From: Caldifarciminota bacterium
GTDB taxonomy: Bacteria; Hydrothermota; Tepidihabitantia; Tepidihabitantales; Tepidihabitantaceae
Assembly (NCBI GenBank): GCA_016935775.1
Contig: JAFGQF010000121.1
Coordinates: 1-27,697 of the forward strand
DNA length: 27,697 nucleotides
Direction: 5' to 3'
Position 1 is the first letter of the stretch. Every line of letters begins with the position of its first letter. A model generated the notes under the pieces. It was given only the letters and a program-made list of their open reading frames with translations, was not told where the DNA came from and searched no databases. Both the position numbers and the translations under genes were made by a program. Positions 8,416-14,304 of the stretch are shown in pieces.

Positions 8416-9305
8416 CCCGCCTTCTCCGCGGCCCGGAGCTTGGCGCTGCGCGCGGCCGGGTTGCGGGCCGCTTCCGCGGCGCCTGGCCGCACCGGCCGCC
8501 GGGTCAGGACGACCAGCTCGCCGGCCTGCGCCCCGGCACGGAACCTTGTCTTGACGATCCGGTCCTCGAGGCTGTGGTAGGATATTACCACCAGCCGCCC
8601 GCCCGGGGCGAGAACCTCGATTGCGGCCTCGATGCCCGCCCGGACCTTTGCCAGTTCGTCGTTCACCCGGATGCGAAGAGCCTGGAAAACCCGCGCCAGG
8701 GTGCGGCGCTGGCGGGCACGCGGCACCGACCGCCGCACCAGCATCGCCAGGTCGGCGGTGGTACCGAGCGCCGGCCGGTTCTCGTCTATCCGGCGGGCGA
8801 TGCGCCGGGCAAACGGCTCTTCGCCGTACTCCCGCAGCCAGCGCTCGATCTCACCGACCGGTGCGCGGGCAATCAACTCACCGGCGGTCGGCCCCTTGCC
8901 CGGGTCGAATCTCATGTCCAGCGGTCCCTCGGCGGCAAAGCCGAACCCCCGCCCGGGGGTACGCAACTGATGCCAGGACGCGCCCAGGTCGAGGAGCACG
9001 CCCATCACCGGTTTGAGTTCCAATTCATCAACGATTGCCACCAATCGCACATAATCATCGTGCCTGACGAACACTTCCCGTTTGTCGATCAAGTCGGACA
9101 ACCGCCTGCCGGCCTCTGCCACTGCGGCCGGGTCGGCGTCGATTCCCAGTAACCGGGCCCCGGCCGCCCGGCCGGCTAGCGCGCGGGCATGACCGCCGGC
9201 CCCGAGCGTGCAGTCAACCAACGTCCCCGCGCCCGGACGCAACAGGTCGAGAACCGCTTCGACCAGGACCGGTTCATGGAACTTCGGCGTCGGCGGTGCC
9301 GGCAT
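8412..9305 (-). CDS. rsmH: RsmH (MraW), 16S rRNA C1402 N4-methyltransferase
   Basis: RsmH uses S-adenosylmethionine to methylate N4 of C1402 in the ribosomal P site. From the ATG at 9305 it has 297 aa. It starts with the family signature FHEPVLVEAV, followed by the SAM loop TLGAGGHARA, GIDADP, and the C-terminal GGRLVVISYHSLEDRIVK. The usual DLGVSSPQLD segment is altered to DLGASWHQLRTPGRGFGF, keeping the DLG and RGF anchors. The frame is open further upstream, but only 9305 gives the conserved N-terminus. The start lies 32 bases inside mraZ with no clear ribosome site, suggesting coupling. RsmI, which modifies the same nucleotide, is encoded at 16116-16829. Confidence 0.95.
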   Translation of the reverse strand: MPAPPTPKFHEPVLVEAVLDLLRPGAGTLVDCTLGAGGHARALAGRAAGARLLGIDADPAAVAEAGRRLSDLIDKREVFVRHDDYVRLVAIVDELELKPVMGVLLDLGASWHQLRTPGRGFGFAAEGPLDMRFDPGKGPTAGELIARAPVGEIERWLREYGEEPFARRIARRIDENRPALGTTADLAMLVRRSVPRARQRRTLARVFQALRIRVNDELAKVRAGIEAAIEVLAPGGRLVVISYHSLEDRIVKTRFRAGAQAGELVVLTRRPVRPGAAEAARNPAARSAKLRAAEKAG

Positions 9306-9771
9306 TGTCGGTTCTCTCGGTCCATCCCTGCCGCTCGAGCGCCACCAGGTCGTCTTCGTAGCGCTCGGCAGCCTGCCGACTGAACTCCTCGAAACGCTTC
9401 GGCTCCCAGACCTGGAAGAACTCACCGTTCCCGACCACGACCGCCTCGTTGGTGATGCCGGCATCGTCCAGCATCCACCGCGGTATCAGCACGCGGTTCT
9501 GGGAATCGAGCGCCACCTCGCTCCCGAAACCGAACCGCATGAAGCGCACGATCCGCGACCGCGGCTGGTACTTCGGCAACCGGTTCAAGTCCTGCTCGCA
9601 GAACTCCTGGAACGCCGACAGCGGGTAGACCTCGATCGTTCCGCCCAAGCCCTTTTGCAGGACGAACGCGCCACCGTCGTTCGGGTCGAGCTGCGACCGG
9701 AACTGCCCCGGGATTGCCAGCCTCCCCTTGGCGTCCACCGCGTGCCGAAACTGACCTACAAAACGAAACAC
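9274..9771 (-). CDS. mraZ: MraZ, AbrB-like transcriptional regulator of the dcw cluster
   Basis: MraZ is a ring-forming DNA-binding protein that usually represses its own dcw operon. The 165-aa product has two SpoVT/AbrB-like halves, each with the characteristic strand-turn motif: DAKGRLAIP (about 13-21) and DSQNRVLIPRWM (about 89-100). The GTG at 9771 (FRFVGQFRHAVDAKGR follows the initiator Met) has AGGGG 5 bases upstream. It is the first gene of the minus-strand cluster, served by the promoter at 9877-9904. The three phased GTGG repeats at 9942-9971 resemble its expected operator. The end overlaps rsmH by 32 bases. Confidence 0.95.
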   Translation of the reverse strand: MFRFVGQFRHAVDAKGRLAIPGQFRSQLDPNDGGAFVLQKGLGGTIEVYPLSAFQEFCEQDLNRLPKYQPRSRIVRFMRFGFGSEVALDSQNRVLIPRWMLDDAGITNEAVVVGNGEFFQVWEPKRFEEFSRQAAERYEDDLVALERQGWTERTDNAGTADAEVP

Positions 9772-9870
9772 GTCAACCCCTGACCGACCCGGCCCGGCCG
9801 CCCGGTACAGCGCGGCCGTCTGCTTTCTGATTGCCTGAGGTTGTCATCGTCTGCCACCTTCATTCACTGG
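9772..9870 (-). promoter_or_regulatory. mraZ 5' leader with a GC-rich stem-loop
   Basis: About 100 bases separate the predicted transcription start (near 9870) from the mraZ GTG. Within it, GGCCGC at 9796-9801 pairs with GCGGCC at 9812-9817 around a 10-base loop, a stable hairpin about 25 bases before the start codon. No U-tract follows, so it is not an intrinsic terminator. It could affect mRNA stability or translation; function is inferred only. Confidence 0.35.
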
Positions 9871-9876
9871 TGATGC

Positions 9877-9904
9877 ACTATATCCCCACAGTTCTGTTTG
9901 TCAA
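9877..9904 (-). promoter_or_regulatory. Sigma70-type promoter of the dcw cluster
   Basis: On the minus strand a perfect -35 TTGACA (9899-9904) is followed after 16 bases by the -10 TATAGT (9877-9882, 5 of 6 to consensus). The bases just upstream of the -35 (about 9905-9920) are very A/T-rich, like an UP element. The predicted start near 9870 gives a leader of about 100 bases to mraZ. This is one of the two best promoter matches in the window. Confidence 0.8.
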
Positions 9905-9941
9905 GAAAAATCTTTAACTTACGTCATTCAATACTGGATAC

Positions 9942-9971
9942 TTATCCACATTATTCCCACTGTTATCCACA
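9942..9971. promoter_or_regulatory. Three phased repeats: DnaA boxes or MraZ operator
   Basis: The plus strand has two perfect DnaA boxes, TTATCCACA at 9942-9950 and 9963-9971, with a one-mismatch copy TTATTCCCA at 9951-9959 between them. Read on the minus strand, which is the mraZ coding sense, the same DNA is three direct repeats GTGGATAA, GTGGGAATAA, GTGGATAA. Their TGGAT/TGGGA/TGGAT cores start 10 and 11 bases apart. That matches the TGGGN repeats with 5-base spacers reported for MraZ. They lie roughly 70-100 bases upstream of the predicted mraZ start. Either or both proteins may bind. The 6-base arms TGGATA/TATCCA at 9935-9948 add a small inverted repeat. Confidence 0.6.
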
Positions 9972-9979
9972 CCTGATGT

Positions 9980-10330
9980 CAGGAATGGCTCCCAGGCCGC
10001 CTTGAACGGTCGCCTCCTGCCTTTCTCACGGCCGCGCGCGCGGACTGCCGCGTCACACCGGGGGTCACCCCCCGGTTCGGTGCCGGCGCCAATCGGCAAG
10101 GCGGGACTCGGGCGATGCCGGGCTTGAACCGGTCCCTGAGCCACGGCCCCGGCTTCCCGCTCAGTCGGGTGCCCTTCCGTGGGCAGGGTGGGCAGGGGAC
10201 CGCGGGCCAGAGCTCGGCTGCCGGTCGCCCTGCCGGCCGGCGCCTGAGCCGCCGGACAAGCCCGGCCCGGACCCGCCGTCCCGGACCGCGGTTGCCGCGC
10301 AATGCCCGGGGGGCTGCCGCCTGCTGCCGA
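9980..10330. other. GC-rich intergenic segment, no gene recognised
   Basis: About 350 bases between the AT-rich control element and the rho promoter. It is very GC-rich. Open frames on both strands here show no recognisable protein family and read like high-GC shadows. CCGGGGG at 10058-10064 and CCCCCGG at 10069-10075 form a strong hairpin without a T-tract. I searched by eye for RNase P RNA, tmRNA, SRP RNA and tRNA signatures and found none. Its role is unknown. Confidence 0.5.
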
Positions 10331-10338
10331 TGGGGAAG

Positions 10339-10366
10339 TTGACACCGGCGCAGGATTTCCTATACT
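10339..10366 (+). promoter_or_regulatory. Sigma70-type promoter of rho
   Basis: A perfect -35 TTGACA (10339-10344), a 16-base spacer, and -10 TATACT (10361-10366, 5 of 6 to consensus). The architecture matches that of the mraZ promoter. Transcription would start near 10373, about 190 bases before the rho ATG. Confidence 0.8.
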
Positions 10367-10372
10367 TGCGCT

Positions 10373-10565
10373 CGACAGGAAACAGGTAGCAATCGGTAGC
10401 TGTCCTGCTCCCACGGAGAAGTCCCGACTGAACGGCAGCCGTTGGCTGTTTCGTGGCATGCCGGGGGCAGAAACGGGAAGGACGCATCCGTCAAAGGCGA
10501 CCAACACCCACCAGGAACCGCGTGCCGGGGACGGGAGCGCACAGGCCAAAGCACAGGAGAAAGCG
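10373..10565 (+). promoter_or_regulatory. Long rho 5' leader with competing hairpins
   Basis: The predicted leader of about 190 bases contains AACGGCAGCCGTT (10432-10444), where AACGG pairs with CCGTT. Directly overlapping it, CAGCC pairs with GGCTG around GTT, so the two hairpins cannot form together. rho is autoregulated through its leader in E. coli, and a similar scheme is possible here, but I see no conserved element. The leader has no in-frame stop after an ATG at 10458, so a 36-residue extension of Rho is formally open. The ribosome site AGGAGA at 10555-10560 favours the start at 10566. Confidence 0.35.
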
Positions 10566-11834
10566 ATGACTCAAGAAGAGCTCAGAGACAAGAAAATCGG
10601 CGAGCTGTACGAGATTGCCGAGTCCCTCAACCTGACCGGCTACCGCGAGAAGCGGAAGCAGGGCCTCGTGATGGCAATCCTGGAAGCCGAAGCCCGGCAG
10701 AAGAAATCCGGCAGCGACGGCGTCCAGGTGTCCGGCGTGCTCGAAACGCTCGAGGAGGGTTTCGGGTTCCTGCGCTCCCCCGATTACAGCTACCTGCCTT
10801 CGTCGGACGACATCTACGTTTCCCCGTCCCAGGTCAAGAAGTTCATGCTCAAGACCGGGGACACCATCGTCGGGACCGCCCGCCCGCCCAAGAACTCCGA
10901 GCGCTATTTCGCGCTCCTGCGAATGGACTCGGTCAACGGCGGGCCGGTCGAGCAGCTCCGCTCCCGGGTGCCGTTCGACGCCCTCACGCCGCTCTACGCG
11001 ACCCAGCGCATCAAGCTCGAACTGCCCGAACCCGAGAAGGACTTCTCCCGCCGGGTGGTCGACCTGTTCGTACCGCTGGGCCGGGGCCAGCGCGGCCTCA
11101 TCGTTTCGCCGCCGCGGGCTGGCAAGACCATCCTGCTCCAGAAGATTGCCAACAGCATCACCGCCAACCACCCCGAGATCAAGCTCATCATCCTGCTGAT
11201 CGACGAGCGGCCCGAGGAAGTGACCGACATGGAGCGGTCGGTCAAGGCCGAGGTGATCAGCTCGACCTTTGACGAGATCCCGGAGCGACACGTCCAGGTG
11301 GCCAATATGGTACTGGAGAAGGCCAAGCGGCTGGTCGAGCAGGGCCAGGACGTCGTCATCCTGCTCGACTCGATCACCCGGCTGTCGCGCGCCCACAACC
11401 TGGTGGTGCCGCACTCGGGCCGCACGCTCTCGGGCGGTCTCGACTCGAACGCGCTCCAGAAGCCGAAGAAGTTCTTCGGCACGGCGCGCAATATCGAGGA
11501 GGGCGGCAGCCTGACGATCATCGCCACCGCGCTGGTCGAGACCGGGTCGCGGATGGACGAGGTGATCTTCGAGGAGTTCAAAGGTACCGGCAATACCGAA
11601 CTCGACCTCGACCGCAAGCTGGCCGACCGGCGCATCTACCCGGCCATCGACCTGCAGCGCTCCGGCTCGCGCAAGGAAGAGCTGCTGCTCACCGACTTCG
11701 AACTGAGCCGGGTATGGGTTCTGCGCAAGCTGCTCGCCGAGCTGAGCCCGGTCGAGATGATGGAGTTCGTGCTTGACAAGATGCGGCTGACGCGTAACAA
11801 TCAGGAGTTCCTTGATTCGATGAGCGAAAGCTAG
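10566..11834 (+). CDS. rho: Transcription termination factor Rho
   Basis: Rho is the hexameric RNA helicase that ends Rho-dependent transcripts. The product is 422 aa, close to E. coli Rho (419). It has an N-terminal helical domain (1-45), a cold-shock-like RNA-binding domain (about 53-120, VSGVLETLEEGFGFLRSP), and a RecA-like ATPase. The P-loop SPPRAGKT lies at 181-188 (most Rho have K for this R). Walker B VVILLDS ends at 249, and DSITRLSRAHN and FGTARNIEEGGSLTI follow. The ATG at 10566 has AGGAGA 5 bases upstream. rpmE starts 8 bases after the stop. Rho may matter here because I see no clear intrinsic terminator in the window. Confidence 0.97.
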   Translation: MTQEELRDKKIGELYEIAESLNLTGYREKRKQGLVMAILEAEARQKKSGSDGVQVSGVLETLEEGFGFLRSPDYSYLPSSDDIYVSPSQVKKFMLKTGDTIVGTARPPKNSERYFALLRMDSVNGGPVEQLRSRVPFDALTPLYATQRIKLELPEPEKDFSRRVVDLFVPLGRGQRGLIVSPPRAGKTILLQKIANSITANHPEIKLIILLIDERPEEVTDMERSVKAEVISSTFDEIPERHVQVANMVLEKAKRLVEQGQDVVILLDSITRLSRAHNLVVPHSGRTLSGGLDSNALQKPKKFFGTARNIEEGGSLTIIATALVETGSRMDEVIFEEFKGTGNTELDLDRKLADRRIYPAIDLQRSGSRKEELLLTDFELSRVWVLRKLLAELSPVEMMEFVLDKMRLTRNNQEFLDSMSES

Positions 11835-11842
11835 GTGACAAG

Positions 11843-12160
11843 ATGAAAGACAAGATCCACCCGAAGTACGTCGAGTGCACCATCACCTGTGCCTGCGGCA
11901 ATGTCGTCAAGACGCGGGGCACGAAGCCGAAGGTGTCCGTCGACCTCTGCTCCGCCTGCCACCCGTTCTTCACCGGCAAGCAGAAGCTGGTGGACACGGC
12001 CGGCCGCGTCGAGAAGTTCCGCCGCAAGTACGGCGAGACCGCGCCCACCAAGCGGAAGGTCACACCGCGGCCCAAGGCCGCCCCGAAGCCCAAGGCCGAG
12101 CCCAAGCCGAAGACCCGCAAGAAGGCCGCTCCCGGGGCCGAGACCGAGTCAGCCGGGTAG
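11843..12160 (+). CDS. rpmE: Ribosomal protein bL31, zinc-ribbon type, with extended basic tail
   Basis: The first 65 or so residues are a standard zinc-binding L31 of the large subunit: MKDKIHPKYVECTITCACGN, then DLCSACHPFFTGKQKLVDTAGRV split by a loop. The likely zinc ligands are C16, C18, C36 and C39. The protein is 105 aa, whereas L31 is normally about 70. The extra 35-40 residues are a Lys/Pro/Ala-rich tail with PKA/PKP repeats. The order rho-rpmE-prfB is seen in several bacterial groups. AGGTGA lies 5 bases before the ATG. Confidence 0.95.
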   Translation: MKDKIHPKYVECTITCACGNVVKTRGTKPKVSVDLCSACHPFFTGKQKLVDTAGRVEKFRRKYGETAPTKRKVTPRPKAAPKPKAEPKPKTRKKAAPGAETESAG

Positions 12161-12166
12161 CGCGGC

Positions 12167-13331
12167 GTGGCCGACCCGCGCAATGCCGGCTCCCGGGCGC
12201 AGACGATAAGACGGCTGACCGGGCGTCTCGGGGCGGCGAAGGAGTTTCTTTGACCTCGCCGGACGCAGGCGCGAGCTGACCCGGCTCCAGGAACAGAGCG
12301 CCCGTCCCGATTTCTGGGACAACCCCGCCGGCGCCCAGGAGGCGATGCGCCGCCTCGCCTCTGCCCAGGACATCGTCGAACACTTCGCCCGGATCGAGTC
12401 CGAGCTGGCGGACGCGGCCGAACTCGACGAGCTCTTCGAGGACGACGACCAGGCCGGGACCGAGCTCGACCGGCTCATCGCCCGGGCCGAGTCCGACCTC
12501 GTGGCGCTCGAGGAACGCGGGATGTTCTGCTCGCCCGAGGATGCGCGCTCCGCTATCCTGTCGATCCATCCCGGGGCCGGCGGCACCGAATCCTGCGACT
12601 GGGTCGGGATGCTCTACCGGATGTACACCCACTACCTCGAACGCCGGGAACTGAAGTACCGGGTGCTCGACATCCAGCCCAACGAAGAGGCCGGGTTCAA
12701 GGACGTCACCCTCGAGGTCACCGGCGCCAACGCCTACGGCCTGCTCAAGTCCGAAGCCGGGGTCCACCGGCTGGTCCGCACCTCGCCGTTTGACGCCAAC
12801 GGCCGCCGGCACACGACGTTCGCCGCGGTTGCGGTCTACCCCGAGGTCGAGGAAGTCGAGGTCGAAATCAACCCGAACGACCTCCGGATCGACACCTTCC
12901 GCGCCGGCGGTCACGGCGGACAGAACGTCAACAAGGTCAGCTCGGCGGTTCGCATCACCCACACGCCCACCGGGCTGGTCGTCGTCTGCCAGAATGAACG
13001 CTCCCAGCTTCAAAACAAGCAGAACGCGCTGAAAATCCTCAGGGCCCGGATACACAACCGGCTCCGCAGCGAGCAGGACGAGCAGCTCCGTCACCTGGAG
13101 GAAGCCAAGACCGACATCGCCTGGGGCCACCAGATCCGCTCCTACGTCCTCTTCCCCTACCAGCTGGTCAAGGACCACCGCACCGACGTCGAAACCCACG
13201 ACGTCGACGGCGTCCTGGCCGGCGCCATCGAGCCGTTCGTCCACGCCTTCCTGACCCGCCCGGCGAAGACCGGGCTTGACACGGCCGCCAAATCGGCTAA
13301 AAAAGGGTCCGCCGGTACCGGACCGGGATAA
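12167..13331 (+). CDS. prfB: Peptide chain release factor 2, programmed +1 frameshift
   Basis: RF2 ends translation at UGA and UAA. A zero-frame segment from a GTG at 12167 encodes about 28 codons ending in AAKEFL, then an in-frame TGA at 12251-12253. Shifting +1 after CTT (12248-12250) continues as DLAGRRRELTRLQEQSARPDFWDNP, a typical RF2 N-terminus (cited in two parts: DLAGRRRELTR and ARPDFWDNP), and runs to 13331. The total is about 387 codons. The stop-recognition tripeptide is SPF (in VRTSPFDANG), diagnostic for RF2 rather than RF1. The peptidyl-hydrolysis motif is in RAGGHGGQNVNKVSS. The GTG is the only normal start after the rpmE stop in this frame, and its ribosome site is weak. A caller that ignores frameshifting would start at 12345 and lose about 60 residues. 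Confidence 0.93.
12239..12254 (+). promoter_or_regulatory. prfB programmed +1 frameshift signal
   Basis: The sequence AAGGAGTTTCTTTGAC contains all known parts of the RF2 autoregulatory site. AAGGAG is a Shine-Dalgarno-like stimulator just upstream. CTT is the slippery codon, and TGA followed by C is a poor termination context. Spacing matches the E. coli site (AGGGGGTATCTTTGAC). Low RF2 favours slipping onto TTT-frame reading and full-length synthesis. Confidence 0.95.
13276..13303 (+). promoter_or_regulatory. Candidate promoter for the ferredoxin gene
   Basis: Inside the end of prfB there is a perfect TTGACA (13276-13281). After 16 bases it is followed by TAAAAA (13298-13303, 4 of 6 to the -10 consensus). 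The spacer equals that of the two strong promoters in the window. Transcription would begin about 50 bases before the ferredoxin ATG. The location inside coding DNA lowers confidence. Confidence 0.4.
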
Positions 13332-13359
13332 CGGCCGCAATCAAACCACGGAGGTAACG

Positions 13360-13548
13360 ATGAAGGTATCCGTCAACGCCGAAGAGTGCACCGGCTGCGA
13401 GCTGTGTGTCAACTCCTGTCCCGATCTCTTCGAACTCGATGGCGATGTCGCCAAGGCCAAGGTCGAGATCGTTCCCGAGGGCGCCGAGGACTGCGCGCGC
13501 CAGGCCGTCGAAGACTGCCCGGTCTCGGCCATCACCATCGAAGACTGA
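13360..13548 (+). CDS. Single [4Fe-4S] ferredoxin, Thermotoga type
   Basis: A 62-aa electron carrier. Starting at the ATG at 13360, with GGAGGT upstream, the layout is CTGCELC at 10-16, CP at 20-21, C45 and CP at 53-54. C10, C13, C16 and C53 should bind one [4Fe-4S] cluster. C20 and C45 match the two cysteines that form the disulfide in the Thermotoga maritima ferredoxin, which this protein resembles in length and opening (MKVSVNAEEC). A longer open frame begins at 13276, but that part overlaps prfB and lacks a ribosome site. It lies just upstream of a disulfide oxidoreductase gene, which may hint at a shared redox role. Confidence 0.93.
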   Translation: MKVSVNAEECTGCELCVNSCPDLFELDGDVAKAKVEIVPEGAEDCARQAVEDCPVSAITIED

Positions 13549-13560
13549 CCGATACTGTTG

Positions 13561-13601
13561 CCCGGGCCGGCACCCGGCCGGAAGACGGGTGCTGGCCCGG
13601 G
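13561..13601 (+). terminator. 16-bp hairpin between ferredoxin and oxidoreductase genes
   Basis: CCCGGGCCGGCACCCG (13561-13576) pairs with CGGGTGCTGGCCCGGG (13586-13601). There are 16 pairs with a single G-U wobble and a 9-base loop. It begins 12 bases after the ferredoxin stop. There is no T-tract after it, so it is not a standard intrinsic terminator. It could protect the ferredoxin mRNA 3' end, set unequal expression, or act with Rho. The structure is certain; the role is inferred. Confidence 0.6.
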
Positions 13602-13659
13602 ACAGGTTGAACGGCTCTCCCCCTTCGCCGGCACCGGGAAAAACTGCCCAGGAGGAACA

Positions 13660-14304
13660 ATGGCGTTGCTGAGTGACAGCGTTCGCAAGCGGGTGTCCGG
13701 CCTGCTGGACAAACTCGAGCGGCCGGTGCGGCTGGTACTGTTCACGCAGGAGGTCGAGTGCCCGCACTGCCGCGAGGCGCGCGAACTGGCCGAGGAAGTG
13801 ACCGGCCTGTCCGACCGGCTCAACCTCGAAGTGCACAACCTCCAGCTCGACCGGGGGAAGGCCGCCGAGTACGGCGTCGAGCGCGTGCCGACGCTCTGCG
13901 TCGTTGGCGATTCCGACCGGGGCATCCGCTTCAACGGCATTCCTTCCGGCTACGAATTCACTTCACTGCTGGCCGCGATCGAGCTGTCCGCCCGCGCGGA
14001 CAGCGGCCTCGCGCGCGCCACCCGCGACAAGCTGGCCGGCCTGAAGACGCCGGTTGACATCCAGGTCTTCGTGACGCTTACCTGTCCCTACTGCCCGGCG
14101 ATGGTCACCCTCGCCCACCGTTTTGCGCAGGAAAGCCCGCAGGTTAGCGCCGCCGCGGTGGACGCCGGCGAGTTCCCGCAACTGGCGAATCTCCACGGCG
14201 TGATGGCGGTACCGCGCACGGTGATCAACCACGCGGCATCGCTCGACGGGGTTGTCCCGGAAGAGAAACTGCTGGAGCAGGTGCTGGCCGCGGCCGAAGG
14301 CTAG
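13660..14304 (+). CDS. Two-domain protein disulfide oxidoreductase (PDO, glutaredoxin-like)
   Basis: A 214-aa cytosolic protein made of two thioredoxin-fold halves. The N-terminal half has CPHC at 34-37 and its cis-proline at P77 (VERVPTL). The C-terminal half has CPYC at 142-145 and P185 (VMAVPRTV). This tandem layout is the PDO family known from Aquifex and hyperthermophilic archaea, where it handles intracellular disulfide exchange and can take electrons from thioredoxin reductase. There is no signal peptide. The start at 13660 has GGAGGA 4 bases upstream. Its TAG overlaps the hflX TAG on the other strand. Whether the upstream ferredoxin feeds it is only a suggestion. Confidence 0.88.
   Translation: MALLSDSVRKRVSGLLDKLERPVRLVLFTQEVECPHCREARELAEEVTGLSDRLNLEVHNLQLDRGKAAEYGVERVPTLCVVGDSDRGIRFNGIPSGYEFTSLLAAIELSARADSGLARATRDKLAGLKTPVDIQVFVTLTCPYCPAMVTLAHRFAQESPQVSAAAVDAGEFPQLANLHGVMAVPRTVINHAASLDGVVPEEKLLEQVLAAAEG

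Noticed and set aside
10117..10135. T-arm-like sequence (minus strand CCGGTTCAAGCCCGG), possible tRNA
   Set aside because: No 7-bp acceptor stem, D-arm or anticodon arm can be built around it.
9914..10549. Minus-strand open frames across the mraZ-rho spacer
   Set aside because: No conserved motif, compositionally biased, and they cross the strong promoters and repeat array of the control region.
10458..10565. In-frame N-terminal extension of Rho by 36 residues
   Set aside because: No ribosome site before 10458, and AGGAGA sits correctly ahead of the ATG at 10566.
11773..11801. TTGACA with a weak -10 inside the end of rho, possible promoter for rpmE-prfB
   Set aside because: The -10 matches only 3-4 of 6 bases, and the sequence encodes conserved Rho residues (LDKMRLT), so the hexamer is probably incidental.
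13048..13560. Intrinsic terminator after prfB or ferredoxin
   Set aside because: No hairpin followed by a T-tract is present; the run of A residues near 13300 is within coding sequence.
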